The position numbers were made by a program, and so were the translations under genes. This document shows positions 1 through 9,700 of a DNA stretch of 64,000 nucleotides, in pieces (within the stretch, counting starts at the first letter, position 1; each line of letters opens with the position of its first letter). Origin of the DNA: Sanderia malayensis (Eukaryota; Cnidaria; Scyphozoa; Semaeostomeae; Pelagiidae); the NCBI GenBank assembly GCA_013076295.1, contig RQOL01000915.1:868001-932000 (forward strand). The letters run 5' to 3'. The notes beneath the pieces are model-generated. The model was given only the letters and a program-made list of their open reading frames with translations. It was not told the origin of the DNA and made no database searches.

Positions 1-1190
1 TGGAATAACAGTGGCTGCACCAGGATTGGTAATGATCCTTTGAAATTTGTTTGTCAAGAAACGTGCAGCTTTAGCCTTCAGACTGTTAATTCTCTTGCTG
101 CTAAAGTTGAACCTCTTTGATGGCACAAACCAGGATTTAAAAGCATGCAGCTCATGCTTACAAGCATCAATTTCTTTTCCTTTGAAGCTTATCTGTTTTC
201 CAGTGTTACCCTCCTTTGTTCTAACCCTCAACACAGAATGAAAATTTTCCACTGGATATTCGTCAAAGGCAACCAAGGAAGTGGCAAGGGTGTCATGAAA
301 TGGGTGTCTATGGTCTTTCCAATACCTGAACATGGAAAGGGCAACCAACAAAGCTTTGTTATAGTGACATCATTGAAAGATCGTTGAAAGAAAGGATAAA
401 GGTCTGCAAATATTTTATGAAAAACAACGAAAACACACTCTCAAGAGTTTAAGGAAATGTGAAAGGGATAAATGAATGAAGCTATGCTCTTACACGGATC
501 AGAATTGTCAGCATCAGAATATGCTATCTTGTGCATATAAAGCTGGGTAGGCCAATCACCAACAAACGGATCAACAAAATGTTCAAGATAACTAGAAAGA
601 CCAGAAGAAATAATGTGTTCAAATGCTGAAAGAACATCATCAGCACATTTTAGTGGCATTTCAAGGCTATCAACCGATTTACAGTTATCCATGGATCTCA
701 TCTGGTGTATCTCTGTCTGTTGGTAATCATGCACTGCAACTCTGCATCTTTGAGCCTCAGGATCAAAGTATTTGGCCACCATCCAACCAGGCATGTTCTG
801 TGCATACGTCATTGATAATGACGGCATGTTTTCAGAAATTATTTTGCTCATGGTATCTACTTCAAAAGGAAATTTACTCAAAAGAGTCTGATCTTGAATT
901 TTGGGATAGCTGCAATATTTGGAAAGACTTTGACAAGAAGAGTGCCCATATGGATTCCATGTGTTTTAGTTTTAGCTTCAGGTCGGTGCTTAGTATGAAT
1001 ATTGTGGTAATCATCAATGAAGATAGCAAGGAACTGTTTTTTTCTGGTAAGGTTTTCAAAGAAAGAAGAAAGATTGGTTGTGTGAGATGATAATTTTGCA
1101 ACACCTTTGACTGTGTGTGGATGGGTAGCGATGCCTAAATTCATCAGTGATGTTAAACCTTGTTCAGTTATTACAAACTGCTGTAGAGTC
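1..1190 (-). pseudogene. Partial, broken gene of a multicopy (probably transposon-borne) protein family
   Basis: Read on the minus strand, one protein-like sequence runs off the left edge in pieces: about 1190-878 (contains IFIDDYHNIHT and HMGTLLVKVFPNI), 881-441 (146 codons), and about 385-1 (contains RYWKDHRHPFHDTL and DEYPVENFHSVLR). The last piece is open to the window edge. The pieces lie in different frames with a shift near 878 and at least one stop near 390, so the copy is decayed. The piece order and the charged, motif-like text suggest a real protein. I recognise the style from multicopy cnidarian proteins of unknown function, but I cannot name a domain or reaction. It could be an accessory protein of a DNA transposon whose other end lies left of the window. 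Confidence 0.5.
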
Positions 1191-1743
1191 CTTCACAATG
1201 AATTTTGAAACCAGTTACACTTCTGGGACAACCCATACAACAACATATAAATTATAACAATTGTTCTGGTCTTGTTCAGCCTCTTTCTGTTTTCAGACAT
1301 TCATTGAGATATCATGCCATTGTATATTGTGTTAAACAATTTCTCTGCACTTACTTCCTTGCATAGTCTGTGAAACACTTCAGTTTCAATTTAAGGACTG
1401 TAAGACCCACTTGAAAAAGATGACCGAATTATAGCAAGTTCATCTTGAATATTACAATACATTTGTGCTTTATTCAGGAAGTGTTAGTGGTATGAATCAG
1501 ATATGAACACCTCATTATTTGTTTGACATTACTTGTCTTCATATTTTTTTCTTCTTGTCTTATTTTAAACCAGTAAGTTCATGTGAATCCATGAAAGATT
1601 CCTGGCTTGGATGGCCTGGTGTTAATGTAGACTGGCTGTCTGTATCTGCTGCGATTGCATTGTCCAAACTAAAATCATTCTGCTGTGCTAAAACGAAATG
1701 CTGGGCATCTGCCTTTTTCTCTTCAATCCCACAATTACTAAGA
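1191..1743. other. Unassigned AT-rich spacer
   Basis: No convincing coding frame or repeat is visible between the left-edge pseudogene and composite repeat copy A. The one open frame (1519-1803) starts in AT-rich sequence and runs into the satellite, so it is treated as chance. Confidence 0.4.
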
Positions 1744-1807
1744 CTAGCCGGGGGTGCTCGCGTTCGCTCGCTTCCCGGAGGGGGGCAAGTTAAAAAAACT
1801 TAATGTA

Positions 1808-2510
1808 GTTGGCGCCCTTCAAGCGCTGCATTCGCCTACGCTCATGCCCCTTTCAACCCCACGTACAATGGGTTAGCTCGCTGCGCTCGCCTGTGGTTGG
1901 CGCACTTCGCGCGCTGCATTCGCTTACGCTCATGCCCTTTTCAACTCCACATACAATGGGTTAGCTCGCTACGCTCGCCTGCGGTTGGCGCACTTTGTGC
2001 GCTGCATTCGCTTACGCTCATGCCCCTGTCAAACCCACGTACACTGGGTTAGCTCGCTGCGCTCGCCTGTGGTTGGCGAACTTTGTGCACTGCATTCGCT
2101 TACGCTCATGCCCCAGTCAACCCCACATACACTGGGTTAGCTCGCTGCGCTCGCCTGTGGTTGGCGCACTTCGTGCCCTGCATTCGCTTACGCTCATGCC
2201 CTTTTCAACTCTACATACAATGGGTTAGCTCGCTACGCTCGCCTGCGGTTGGCGCACTTCGTGCGCTGCATTCGCTTATGCTCATGCCCCTGTCAAACCC
2301 ACGTACACTGGGTTAGCTCGCTGTGCTCGCCTGGGGTTGGCACACTTCATGCGCTGCATTCGCTTACGCTCATGCCCCAGTCAACCCCACGTACACTGGG
2401 TTAGCTCGCTGCGCTCGCCTGTGGTTGGCGCACTTCGTGCCCTGCATTCGCTTACGCTCATGCCTCTGCCTACTCCTCTTACAACGGTTTGGCTCGCTCC
2501 GCTCGCCTGA
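1808..2510 (+). repeat. 88-bp tandem satellite inside composite repeat A
   Basis: About eight head-to-tail units have a period of 88 bp; the GGGTTAGCTCGCT landmark recurs near 1869, 1957, 2045, 2133, 2221, 2309 and 2397. Each unit carries the perfect hairpin GCGCACTTCGTGCGC or a variant of it, and a CTCGCTGCGCTCGCC block. G+C is far above the flanks. Open frames crossing it simply reflect the repeat. Confidence 0.85.
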
Positions 2511-3164
2511 TAACCCCTTATAATTTGTTTATTAAAACTTTGACTTTGTTTAAATTAGGCCTAAACGTCACAGTATGCCGAAGCAACAATGGCGGTCGTA
2601 CAAAAACTAAAACTATCTCACTCAAAAAACAAAACAAAACTATCACCTGTGTTCTCAATTGTGCCCTGTAATTTTCCAGAGGTCTCTCAAACAATTAGCA
2701 AGTCTTTACAAAGATAATTCAGGTCGTAAAACACTTTGAAAGGCGCCCAGTTATCCTTTGTGTTGAAAACAAAAACACGCGTCTTCTCCAAAAGTACCTG
2801 CTGTTCAGCCCGAGGGCTAATTTGCATGATAACGAAAAACGCGTGACTGTTCATGTGAAGTTGCGAAAGAGCCAATCACATTGCAGCAAGAGGCGAAACG
2901 CATCACGTGAACAGCGAATGCTTTGTTCGAAAATGGATTTTGTGACGCGAATTTGGAAGTTTCGCGAGCGTAAACCGTCGTTTTTTTGTGATAGCCAATT
3001 AGGCGAACTTTAACAAAGAATTTCCTAACCTTTTAGTCAAAACTGTAAGCTCTCATATAGATAACTTTCTGGTTCAGCCGGCAAGGAACAGCTCACTTAA
3101 AAATAGGGAAGATTAAGGGCCTCAGAAAAAAGCCTTTATGGATACCTCGTTCGCCGTTTCGGCC

Positions 3165-3245
3165 CATTGTTTTGGGGCGTTCGACCTATTGTTTCGGGTC
3201 GAATCTATTGTTTTTGGCAAGGAAAGTGCGTCATCACGTGACTCC
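3165..3245 (+). promoter_or_regulatory. Cluster of ATTGTT motifs plus CACGTG box, conserved in all composite repeats
   Basis: ATTGTT occurs at about 3166, 3188 and 3207, followed by TCACGTGAC near 3234. The same order is kept in copy B (about 14,320-14,400) and, inverted, in copy C (about 55,555-55,640). ATTGTT is the core bound by SOX HMG-box proteins and CACGTG is an E-box. Use as a promoter or enhancer is inference only. Confidence 0.35.
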
Positions 3246-3252
3246 GCAGAAT

Positions 3253-4589
3253 ATATATATATTAGAAGTATCTGAAACTGAAGGGAAAAATTTTGTGTCT
3301 GAACTGAACTGAAAAACAATATTTCAAAGGTGGAAATGATAAAATAGGTTCAAGTACCCTGTTGCATAGTTGCATTAGTCGTTTACATGCTACAAGGCAA
3401 ACCTTAATTAGGTTACCAACCTTTTTCTCAACAAGTGGACACTGTAAATCTGAAAGATGCCTCGTAGATTATTTTTTGTTGCAGCACTTCTCCAAACAAA
3501 AACTACAAATGCTGCAACCAATTTTTTCCACTCTCATCCCTCTCACTGTTAAAGCCTGTTTGAAAGCATTGAACAGATCAGCCAGGGCACAAGCTCTCAA
3601 GCTAATCCACCTGAAGTCATCTGGTACATTTAATTATTCGTCATGAAATAGGTTGCTGCATTTTTATTTTAAATTTTGGCATTTTTTCTAGTAAAAAAAG
3701 CGTGCCTGGGTACTCCAAATTAAATGTTTTGGTTGTCCAAGGCCTAAGTATTAGCTTTTCCAGCCAAATATTCTGCAGAAACCAACCAATTTATGAAATT
3801 GACTAATGAAAAGTTAAAGATAAGGAGATCCCTTGTTTACCAGAGGGATAGAGTAACGGCCTTATTCAGATATGAGGCCTCAACACTTTGATTGTAATTA
3901 AATGTTGCAAGGAAAATCATATGGGCAAATTTGAAAACAACCCAATTGCATTTTAATTAGATAATGGGCCATCACTATATTGCATAAAGCTGCGACAAAA
4001 GGATATTTGTTAACAATCAATTTACTTCCCTTTTTACTGTGAGTCAAAACGAGGTAAGGTAGGCGGAGGGATTAAAATCTGGGACAAAGGAATAAGATCA
4101 GGGAAATCCGAGCTCGTGATTTTATTTAGAAAACCGTACTCTGCAACCACTGTGCTGAAAGAAATTTTTTAGGTATTCACCAACTAAGTGGATATATTTG
4201 AGGATTTTCCTTCATGAAAATTTGTGAAGAAACACTTTACTGGAGGGAAATAATAAGGTAGATTTGGGTCTGCCTAAAGAGGAAAAAATGGAGGAAAATG
4301 TCATAAATTTTAAATTAAGATTTCTGTGGATCTTGATATGTTATCGCAAATGCCAACAGTAATATTTGAGAAATATCCATGTTCAGTTGCAAAAAAAAAC
4401 GTGTTAGGTAAAAAATCCATGTGCACATCACCGCAGATTTAGGGGGTGGTCACTGCCAAGGTCCCTAAAGAAATTTCCCACAGCTTCCCTATTTATGGGA
4501 CATCACATACAGTTTATCCAGAGCTGAAAATGATTTTGTAAACCAAAGCGCTGATTGGCTCTTACAAATTCTGTCCTTGTAATTACCAG
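3253..4589. other. Unassigned AT-rich stretch
   Basis: I see no supported gene or repeat here. The 94-codon frame at 3362-3646 has no recognisable motif and no splice or promoter context. Confidence 0.4.
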
Positions 4590-5290
4590 CTTTTCTGGCA
4601 CCTAATTATAGGATAAGCCTATCAATCAATTCTTCAGGCTGGGTATAATACATCAAACCTCCAGTAAGTTGAGTCTTACGCCATGTTCTGTTTTTGGGTA
4701 TACCAGAAAGCATATTTAAATTTTGAAATATTTGTATGGCTTTATTCAAATATTTTCTTTCATGATTAAACCATTTAGTGAGTAAATCAACCAAACTTTT
4801 GTCACCTAAATTCTGATAAAAAATCTGACCGCTTCAATGTGCTTCAGCCACATACTCATTTAGTAATCTAGTTTGATTAATCATCAAACCACCGTATATA
4901 CCATTGCCAGAAACTTTATAAGCATTTCTTTTTAGCTGCTTGTACCTTCTAATGCCTTCACCTTGTATAACATCAAAACTATCGTTACCTGTGTTATTTA
5001 TTTATATCAGTTAATTGCTTACTTATTAAGTCATATTTCTTATTTATTCCTTCTTCTTTTTTGCAAATCTTGTAAATTGTAACTGTAAATCTTGATTAAT
5101 GTAATTTAATATGTGAACAGTTTTTACTATCTCCTTTTGGTTTTCTTTTAACTGTTTTATCATTTCATCCTGCTTTTCATCGTTGATGTCTTTAACATCC
5201 TTTTGAGCCTTGATTACAGGTTCAAATTTCCTTACAGTTTCACACCGTCGATTTTCTCTATAATCTTATGGCTCTTTTATGCAAGTGTTC
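4590..5290 (-). pseudogene. Faint remnant of an unidentified multicopy protein
   Basis: On the minus strand, scattered protein-like stretches appear in order: a lysine- and glutamate-rich, coiled-coil-like segment with KFEPVIKAQKDVKDIND (about 5235-5060), then QGEGIRRYKQLKRNAYKVSG (about 4965-4905), then LLTKWFNHERKYLNKAIQ inside the 62-codon frame 4794-4606. Stops and shifts separate them. The arrangement resembles proteins repeated in cnidarian genomes, possibly virus-like or Polinton-related, but I cannot confirm that from sequence alone. Confidence 0.35.
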
Positions 5291-6196
5291 AATGTAGGTG
5301 GAAAATTCTTAACTTCATCTAATGAAAAAAGTGACCCACCTTGAGAAAACCTCCACTTCAATATGATCATTCAATCTCTTTTTCCTTGAAGCCTAGATGA
5401 TTTCTTTCAGCTGGAGAATCGAATGAAATGCTTTATACTAAATTATTCTTTATCTTATCACAGTTGTCGGTTTGCAACAATGAAACAAGTTTCCAAATGC
5501 AAAACTAAACAGTAAGAGGCTAGTGCTTTATATAGTATGAAAAACTGCTTACTTTCGCAAGTGGAATATCATTACTTCTTTTGCCCTTTATTTTGACCTC
5601 TGAATGACACGGCGTGGACTGAATTGCGAAACAGAATACATCACATTAAAGTACACTCGCTGATTAACATCAAAGACTGACTGTTCACTGAATCCGTTAG
5701 CACCTACGGGTATCTAGCTTAGCTTCCACGTGCAAGCTTCATGCACAAACCTCAAATCTCTACATGTGCCAGGACACTAGCCTGAAATCCCTCATGAAAT
5801 ATTTGGTATCGTAGCAACCTTTCGAGATCTATCATCTTACCATAAATACATTTCGTTGAATTTTTACATCTATTGGGAATTTTATAAATCTATCTAATCT
5901 AATACAACATTTCAATAATTGTAATAATAATAGGAAACATCTATAAAACAAATAACAAAAACCTAAATTACATTCAGAAAATAACTATATTAAAATAAGA
6001 GTAAAAACCATAAAAAATGAATGATAAAATAACATAAATAGATATAATAATATAAATTCATATCTTTGCCTCTGTGGGCATGTAGTCAAAGTGAGCAAGT
6101 TCTTTATTATTGTTTCGGCGGAACAGCACCCTCACCCTCTCACGCAGATTACTGCAGATTTTACAATTTCAATGGATAATCTTGTCCTGACCCAGC
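5291..6196. other. AT-rich stretch without a supported feature
   Basis: The sequence becomes very AT-rich from about 5870 to 6060. No coding frame, RNA gene or repeat structure can be supported. Confidence 0.4.
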
Positions 6197-8767
6197 TTAA
6201 AGTTGATTCGTACCGTGAGTTTTCCTTGTTAGCGAGTTTCGTTGCCAAGTTCGATGTCCATGTGTGACACGCACATCAAAGAAAGTTACTTGACCCTGTC
6301 TCCAAATATTGCTGGCTTTAATGTCCAATCTTGCACTATCACTTCTGTTGGTAGATTTTAGCCGACACTGTTCATTGTCAACTGGAAGGAGATGAGGTTC
6401 AGCTTCTACATTGGGGCCCACTCTGTCTAAAAGGGTGGTCAAAATGTCCCTTATGTTTTCTTGACGTAATGAGACAAAACCATCCTTTTTGCATGATAGA
6501 GCATGATAGAGCATGACCCAGGGAAAATTTCTGGCCACATGGGCACCACGATGACAACTTTTGTAGACTTAAGTTATATCTAATCCGGAGAGCATCTCTG
6601 AAGTCCTGCTTGTTAAGATAGAAACCCACATCTTTTAATGGAAGTGCTGATAACCATGGACTTGCTCCCTTATCTCGTGCTTGTGTGAAAGCGACTGAAT
6701 GCTTATCATGTAATTGATTCATGGCTGATTCCACCTTCTTTAAAATCTTTTCACGCTTTAGTCTCATCACCTCTTCCTTTCTTTCATCTTTTGTCTCACT
6801 ATCTGTAGCGGCAATTATTGAAAACTTCTGCTCAACTATTGCATTGACATGAAGCTGAGTAATGCGTTGATCCTTTGAATTGGTCTCCTGCTTCACCAAT
6901 CACGTTAGGAATAGATATTCCCCCGTCTTTCTGTAGGAGAGAAAGAGCAGTCTCAAAGTAGTCTGGTAGGGGTTCTGTTTGCCCAAACAATGTTGGTACA
7001 ACATCATTCCATAGAATTTCTTGGAAGGATCCAGGTAGCTTTCAAACTCTGGTATTGTCCTCATGAAATACTTTAACTTTGATAGGAAACCTTTCGTCAG
7101 AACTGCATAGGCTGCTTGAGGGTAAGACTCAGCAAATTCTTTCAACGTTTCTAGCTCCTTGCACCATTTTCCTAATTTTGCTTTGCAGTATTGATCTTGA
7201 AATTGTTTTGACCCCAAAGCTGCACCAAGGTGACGCTGCCCCTCTGTTGTTATATTTACACTTGCCCCGATACCTTCTTTGCCCCTGCTGCTACTTCAGG
7301 AGCCAACACTTCTTCTCATTTACATAATATCCAAGCTTTTCCCCTTCTTTTATCAAGCTGTGATACCATATGGATAAATTGTTGATCGTCCCACTTGCAG
7401 CTGTGTTGTTAGCTAACCATACCTGCTTTACACTTTGTGTCAAGTGCCTTAGGTGGTTTATGAGGGTTGTAGTGTTTAAGGAGTGCCAAGGCATTGCCAA
7501 GGGGTCACCTTGTGTGGTTCCCTCACTTGACTTTATCTCTGATCCTCCTGCTATGATGAGACGAGCACCTTGTTGATACGTGTTCAGCAGAAAAATAGCT
7601 ATCTCTGGACACAGGATAAAACTATTATGTAGCGCTGCTTGTCTATTCATGCAGTTGAATGCATTTATTGCATCAAATAAAGGAACTGCATCTGAGTCCT
7701 CATTTTCATATATTTGACGCAAAGCATGGATGGCAGCTTCAGCGCCTGCTTCATGACCTGCACAGGTTTGTAGTGGTCATGCAGCTTCTTTGATCTCTGA
7801 TTTCAAGGTCCATGAAACTGTTTTGCCAACTATTCGTCTCAGTACTTCTCCTACACCTATGGGGCAAACTCCTGGATTCTTATTGAGAGGGATGAGGATG
7901 TTAAAGCTTCACTAGATCTGGATGGTAGTTCAAAGTCAGAAGGTGTTTTGTCATTATTGCTATCTCCACGCGAAGTTCTTTGCTTGCAGCCCCAAATTGT
8001 CTAGAGCACAATATTCTTCAATATTGCTCTGCGTCCAATGCAGATGGACCAGCCGAGCCCTTTGTTTTAGAAGCAGCTCTGAATATAATTTCTTCATCGC
8101 TAGAAGCAAAAATAGCAGCTGTATAATAATGTTCTCTGTGTTACTGCTTTCCTCTCGGGTGTTTTTGCTGTAATTCATTTAGGACTTCCTCGCTCGAGGG
8201 CAAAACTCCACTACTGGTATCAGAATCCAAGAATATCAGTGCTGAGGATATAATTCCTTCCATTAGCAGCTTAGAGAATATTCTGCTGACATCCTCCATT
8301 GAACGTGACTTTTTTAATGAAATTATTTTTCTTTGGATCAACTTTGCCTCCTTAAGCAGAAGTTGTATGTCACCGTGTTTCCATAATTCCAGCCTTCTTT
8401 TGAGTGCTTCGCTGTTTTCTTTTGTTTTAGAGCGTGATGATGGTTTTTGTAGAACCAAGGATGGCAAAATCATAAATGCTTTGATAGCCACGGAATTCAG
8501 TTGCGAATTTTTCGAATTGACTTGCTTCAACCAAAAGACAAGCTCTTGAGTGAAATCCTTCCCAGCTTTGCCTGATGAAACCTTAAACAAATTTTTCCTG
8601 AATTTTATAACTTCTTCATATGCATGAGAGACTTGCTCAATCAGTTCTCCATGGGGAATTCTGCCCCAATGTCTTGCCTCTGCGGGCCGATTTGGAATAA
8701 TATCAAAGCCAGGCAAGTTCAGTTTACAAACCTGTAGTGATTCTTTCAGAGGTCTCCATGGAGTCAA
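6197..8767 (-). pseudogene. Broken non-LTR-type reverse transcriptase
   Basis: Minus-strand pieces line up as one long protein. 8767-8141 is a 208-codon N-terminal region. About 7860-7291 carries the polymerase core: NPGVCPIGVGEVLRRIVGK at about 7835, LFDAINAFNCMNRQAAL in place of the first aspartate motif, EGTTQGDPLAM, and VWLANN where an ADD catalytic motif would be expected. 7217-6900, 6899-6399 and 6538-6197 give the C-terminal part, including a cysteine/histidine cluster CPCGQKFSLGHALSC near 6540. The catalytic ADD reads ANN and the frame is shifted at several points, so this copy is dead. It is not the Penelope or LTR type. I do not assign the LINE clade. No poly(A) tail or target duplication was located. 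Confidence 0.75.
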
Positions 8768-9230
8768 ATCCTCATTTCTTAAATAACTAATTGGTATCTT
8801 CAGTTTAGCCCTTCTAATGACGGGCTGGAACTTTGTTGACCTCCTGATGCCATTGCCAGAGCCTTGAAATCGTTAGTCACCAAATGAAATTGTTGGCCTA
8901 AATTTGGCCTAAAACGAGCCTAAAACTCACTTTTTAACAGAAAGTCGTATTTATCCATTTGGTCACCATTTTTGCACAAAATAATTAAAAAGCACACAAA
9001 CCATACACAAAGACTGCTAGATTAATCTTGAGCCTGATATCCCTACATGTACCAAGACACTAACCTCACATCTCTAAACATGCTTATGTGCTACTCTGTT
9101 ATAAATTGCTAACTTTAGGGCCCTCTTGAATTATATAATTTGCTGATGCTAACGCTCCGCATGGTCTAGTTGTTGTTCTTTTAATAAAATCTCTCGATTT
9201 CCACAAACCATTTCTTGTTGCTCATGCTCA
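8768..9230. other. Spacer upstream of the LINE-like remnant
   Basis: The first hundred bases may be 5' sequence of the reverse-transcriptase remnant. The rest shows no frame or repeat I can support. Confidence 0.35.
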
Positions 9231-9434
9231 TACAGTCAAATACGCATAGTTTGAAATCTGCATAGTTCGAACTCGTGTAATTCGAACTCTATCTAGTTCG
9301 GACAAAATTCTCCATTGCTTCAACGATCACTAATGAACCAATTTATATCAAACAAACCTCTATAATTCGAATTTTTTTAATTCGAACATTTTCACAATTC
9401 CCCAGGGTGTTCGAATTAGACAGAGTTGACTGTA
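9231..9434. mobile_element. Tc1/mariner (pogo/Tigger-like) MITE
   Basis: A 204-bp segment starts TACAGTCAAATACGCATAG and ends AGACAGAGTTGACTGTA, so imperfect CAGTCAA terminal inverted repeats sit inside a TA duplication. The interior is built of repeated TTCGAA/AATTCGAA blocks (for example near 9270, 9365 and 9410). CAGT ends with TA target duplication are typical of the pogo branch of Tc1/mariner. No transposase is encoded. Confidence 0.7.
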
Positions 9435-9700
9435 CCTTGAAACTTTTTTCTTGTGAGCTTCTTACTGCTTCATCTTTTTCCCGTTGTAGCTTTGCCAAGT
9501 CTTCTTGCACTTTTTCCACCTCCTTTCTTGCCCTTTCAATCTGTTCTTCTCTTTCTGCAACAAATCATTTTAACTGACTATTTCAGAAATATCTACTTTG
9601 TCATAACGCATGCCCGAAATGTCCCTTTTCCAAAACTGCATCATCACACGATGCTGAGATTCCAAAACGTTACTGTAAATAACTAACGTAAATAACTGAA

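Larger units (their letters stand above)
1744..3252 (+). mobile_element. Composite satellite-bearing repeat, copy A
   Basis: This is one of three related copies in the window (the others are 13,687-14,408 plus and 55,534-57,122 minus). The layout is a G+C-rich 5' end beginning at CTAG, a tandem satellite, then a unique body of about 700 bp from about 2530 ending at GCAGAATA inside a short TA tract. The body is shared almost throughout with copies B and C, including the block ATGCCGAAGCAACAATGG at about 2574. No transposase or reverse transcriptase is encoded, so it is non-autonomous. The termini do not match the Helitron CTRR rule and no long terminal inverted repeat is visible, so I leave the class open. 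TA-rich sequence borders the 3' end here and the CTAG ends of copy C and of the 12,563 fragment, which suggests a TA-rich target. Confidence 0.65.

Noticed and set aside
1995..2523. Overlapping plus-strand frames of 66-77 codons
   Set aside because: They are the 88-bp satellite read in frame; 88 is not a multiple of 3, and the peptides repeat with the array.
1744..3252. Helitron assignment for the composite repeats
   Set aside because: The 3' ends read GCAGAATA rather than CTRR, and no TC start or A/T target placement was found.
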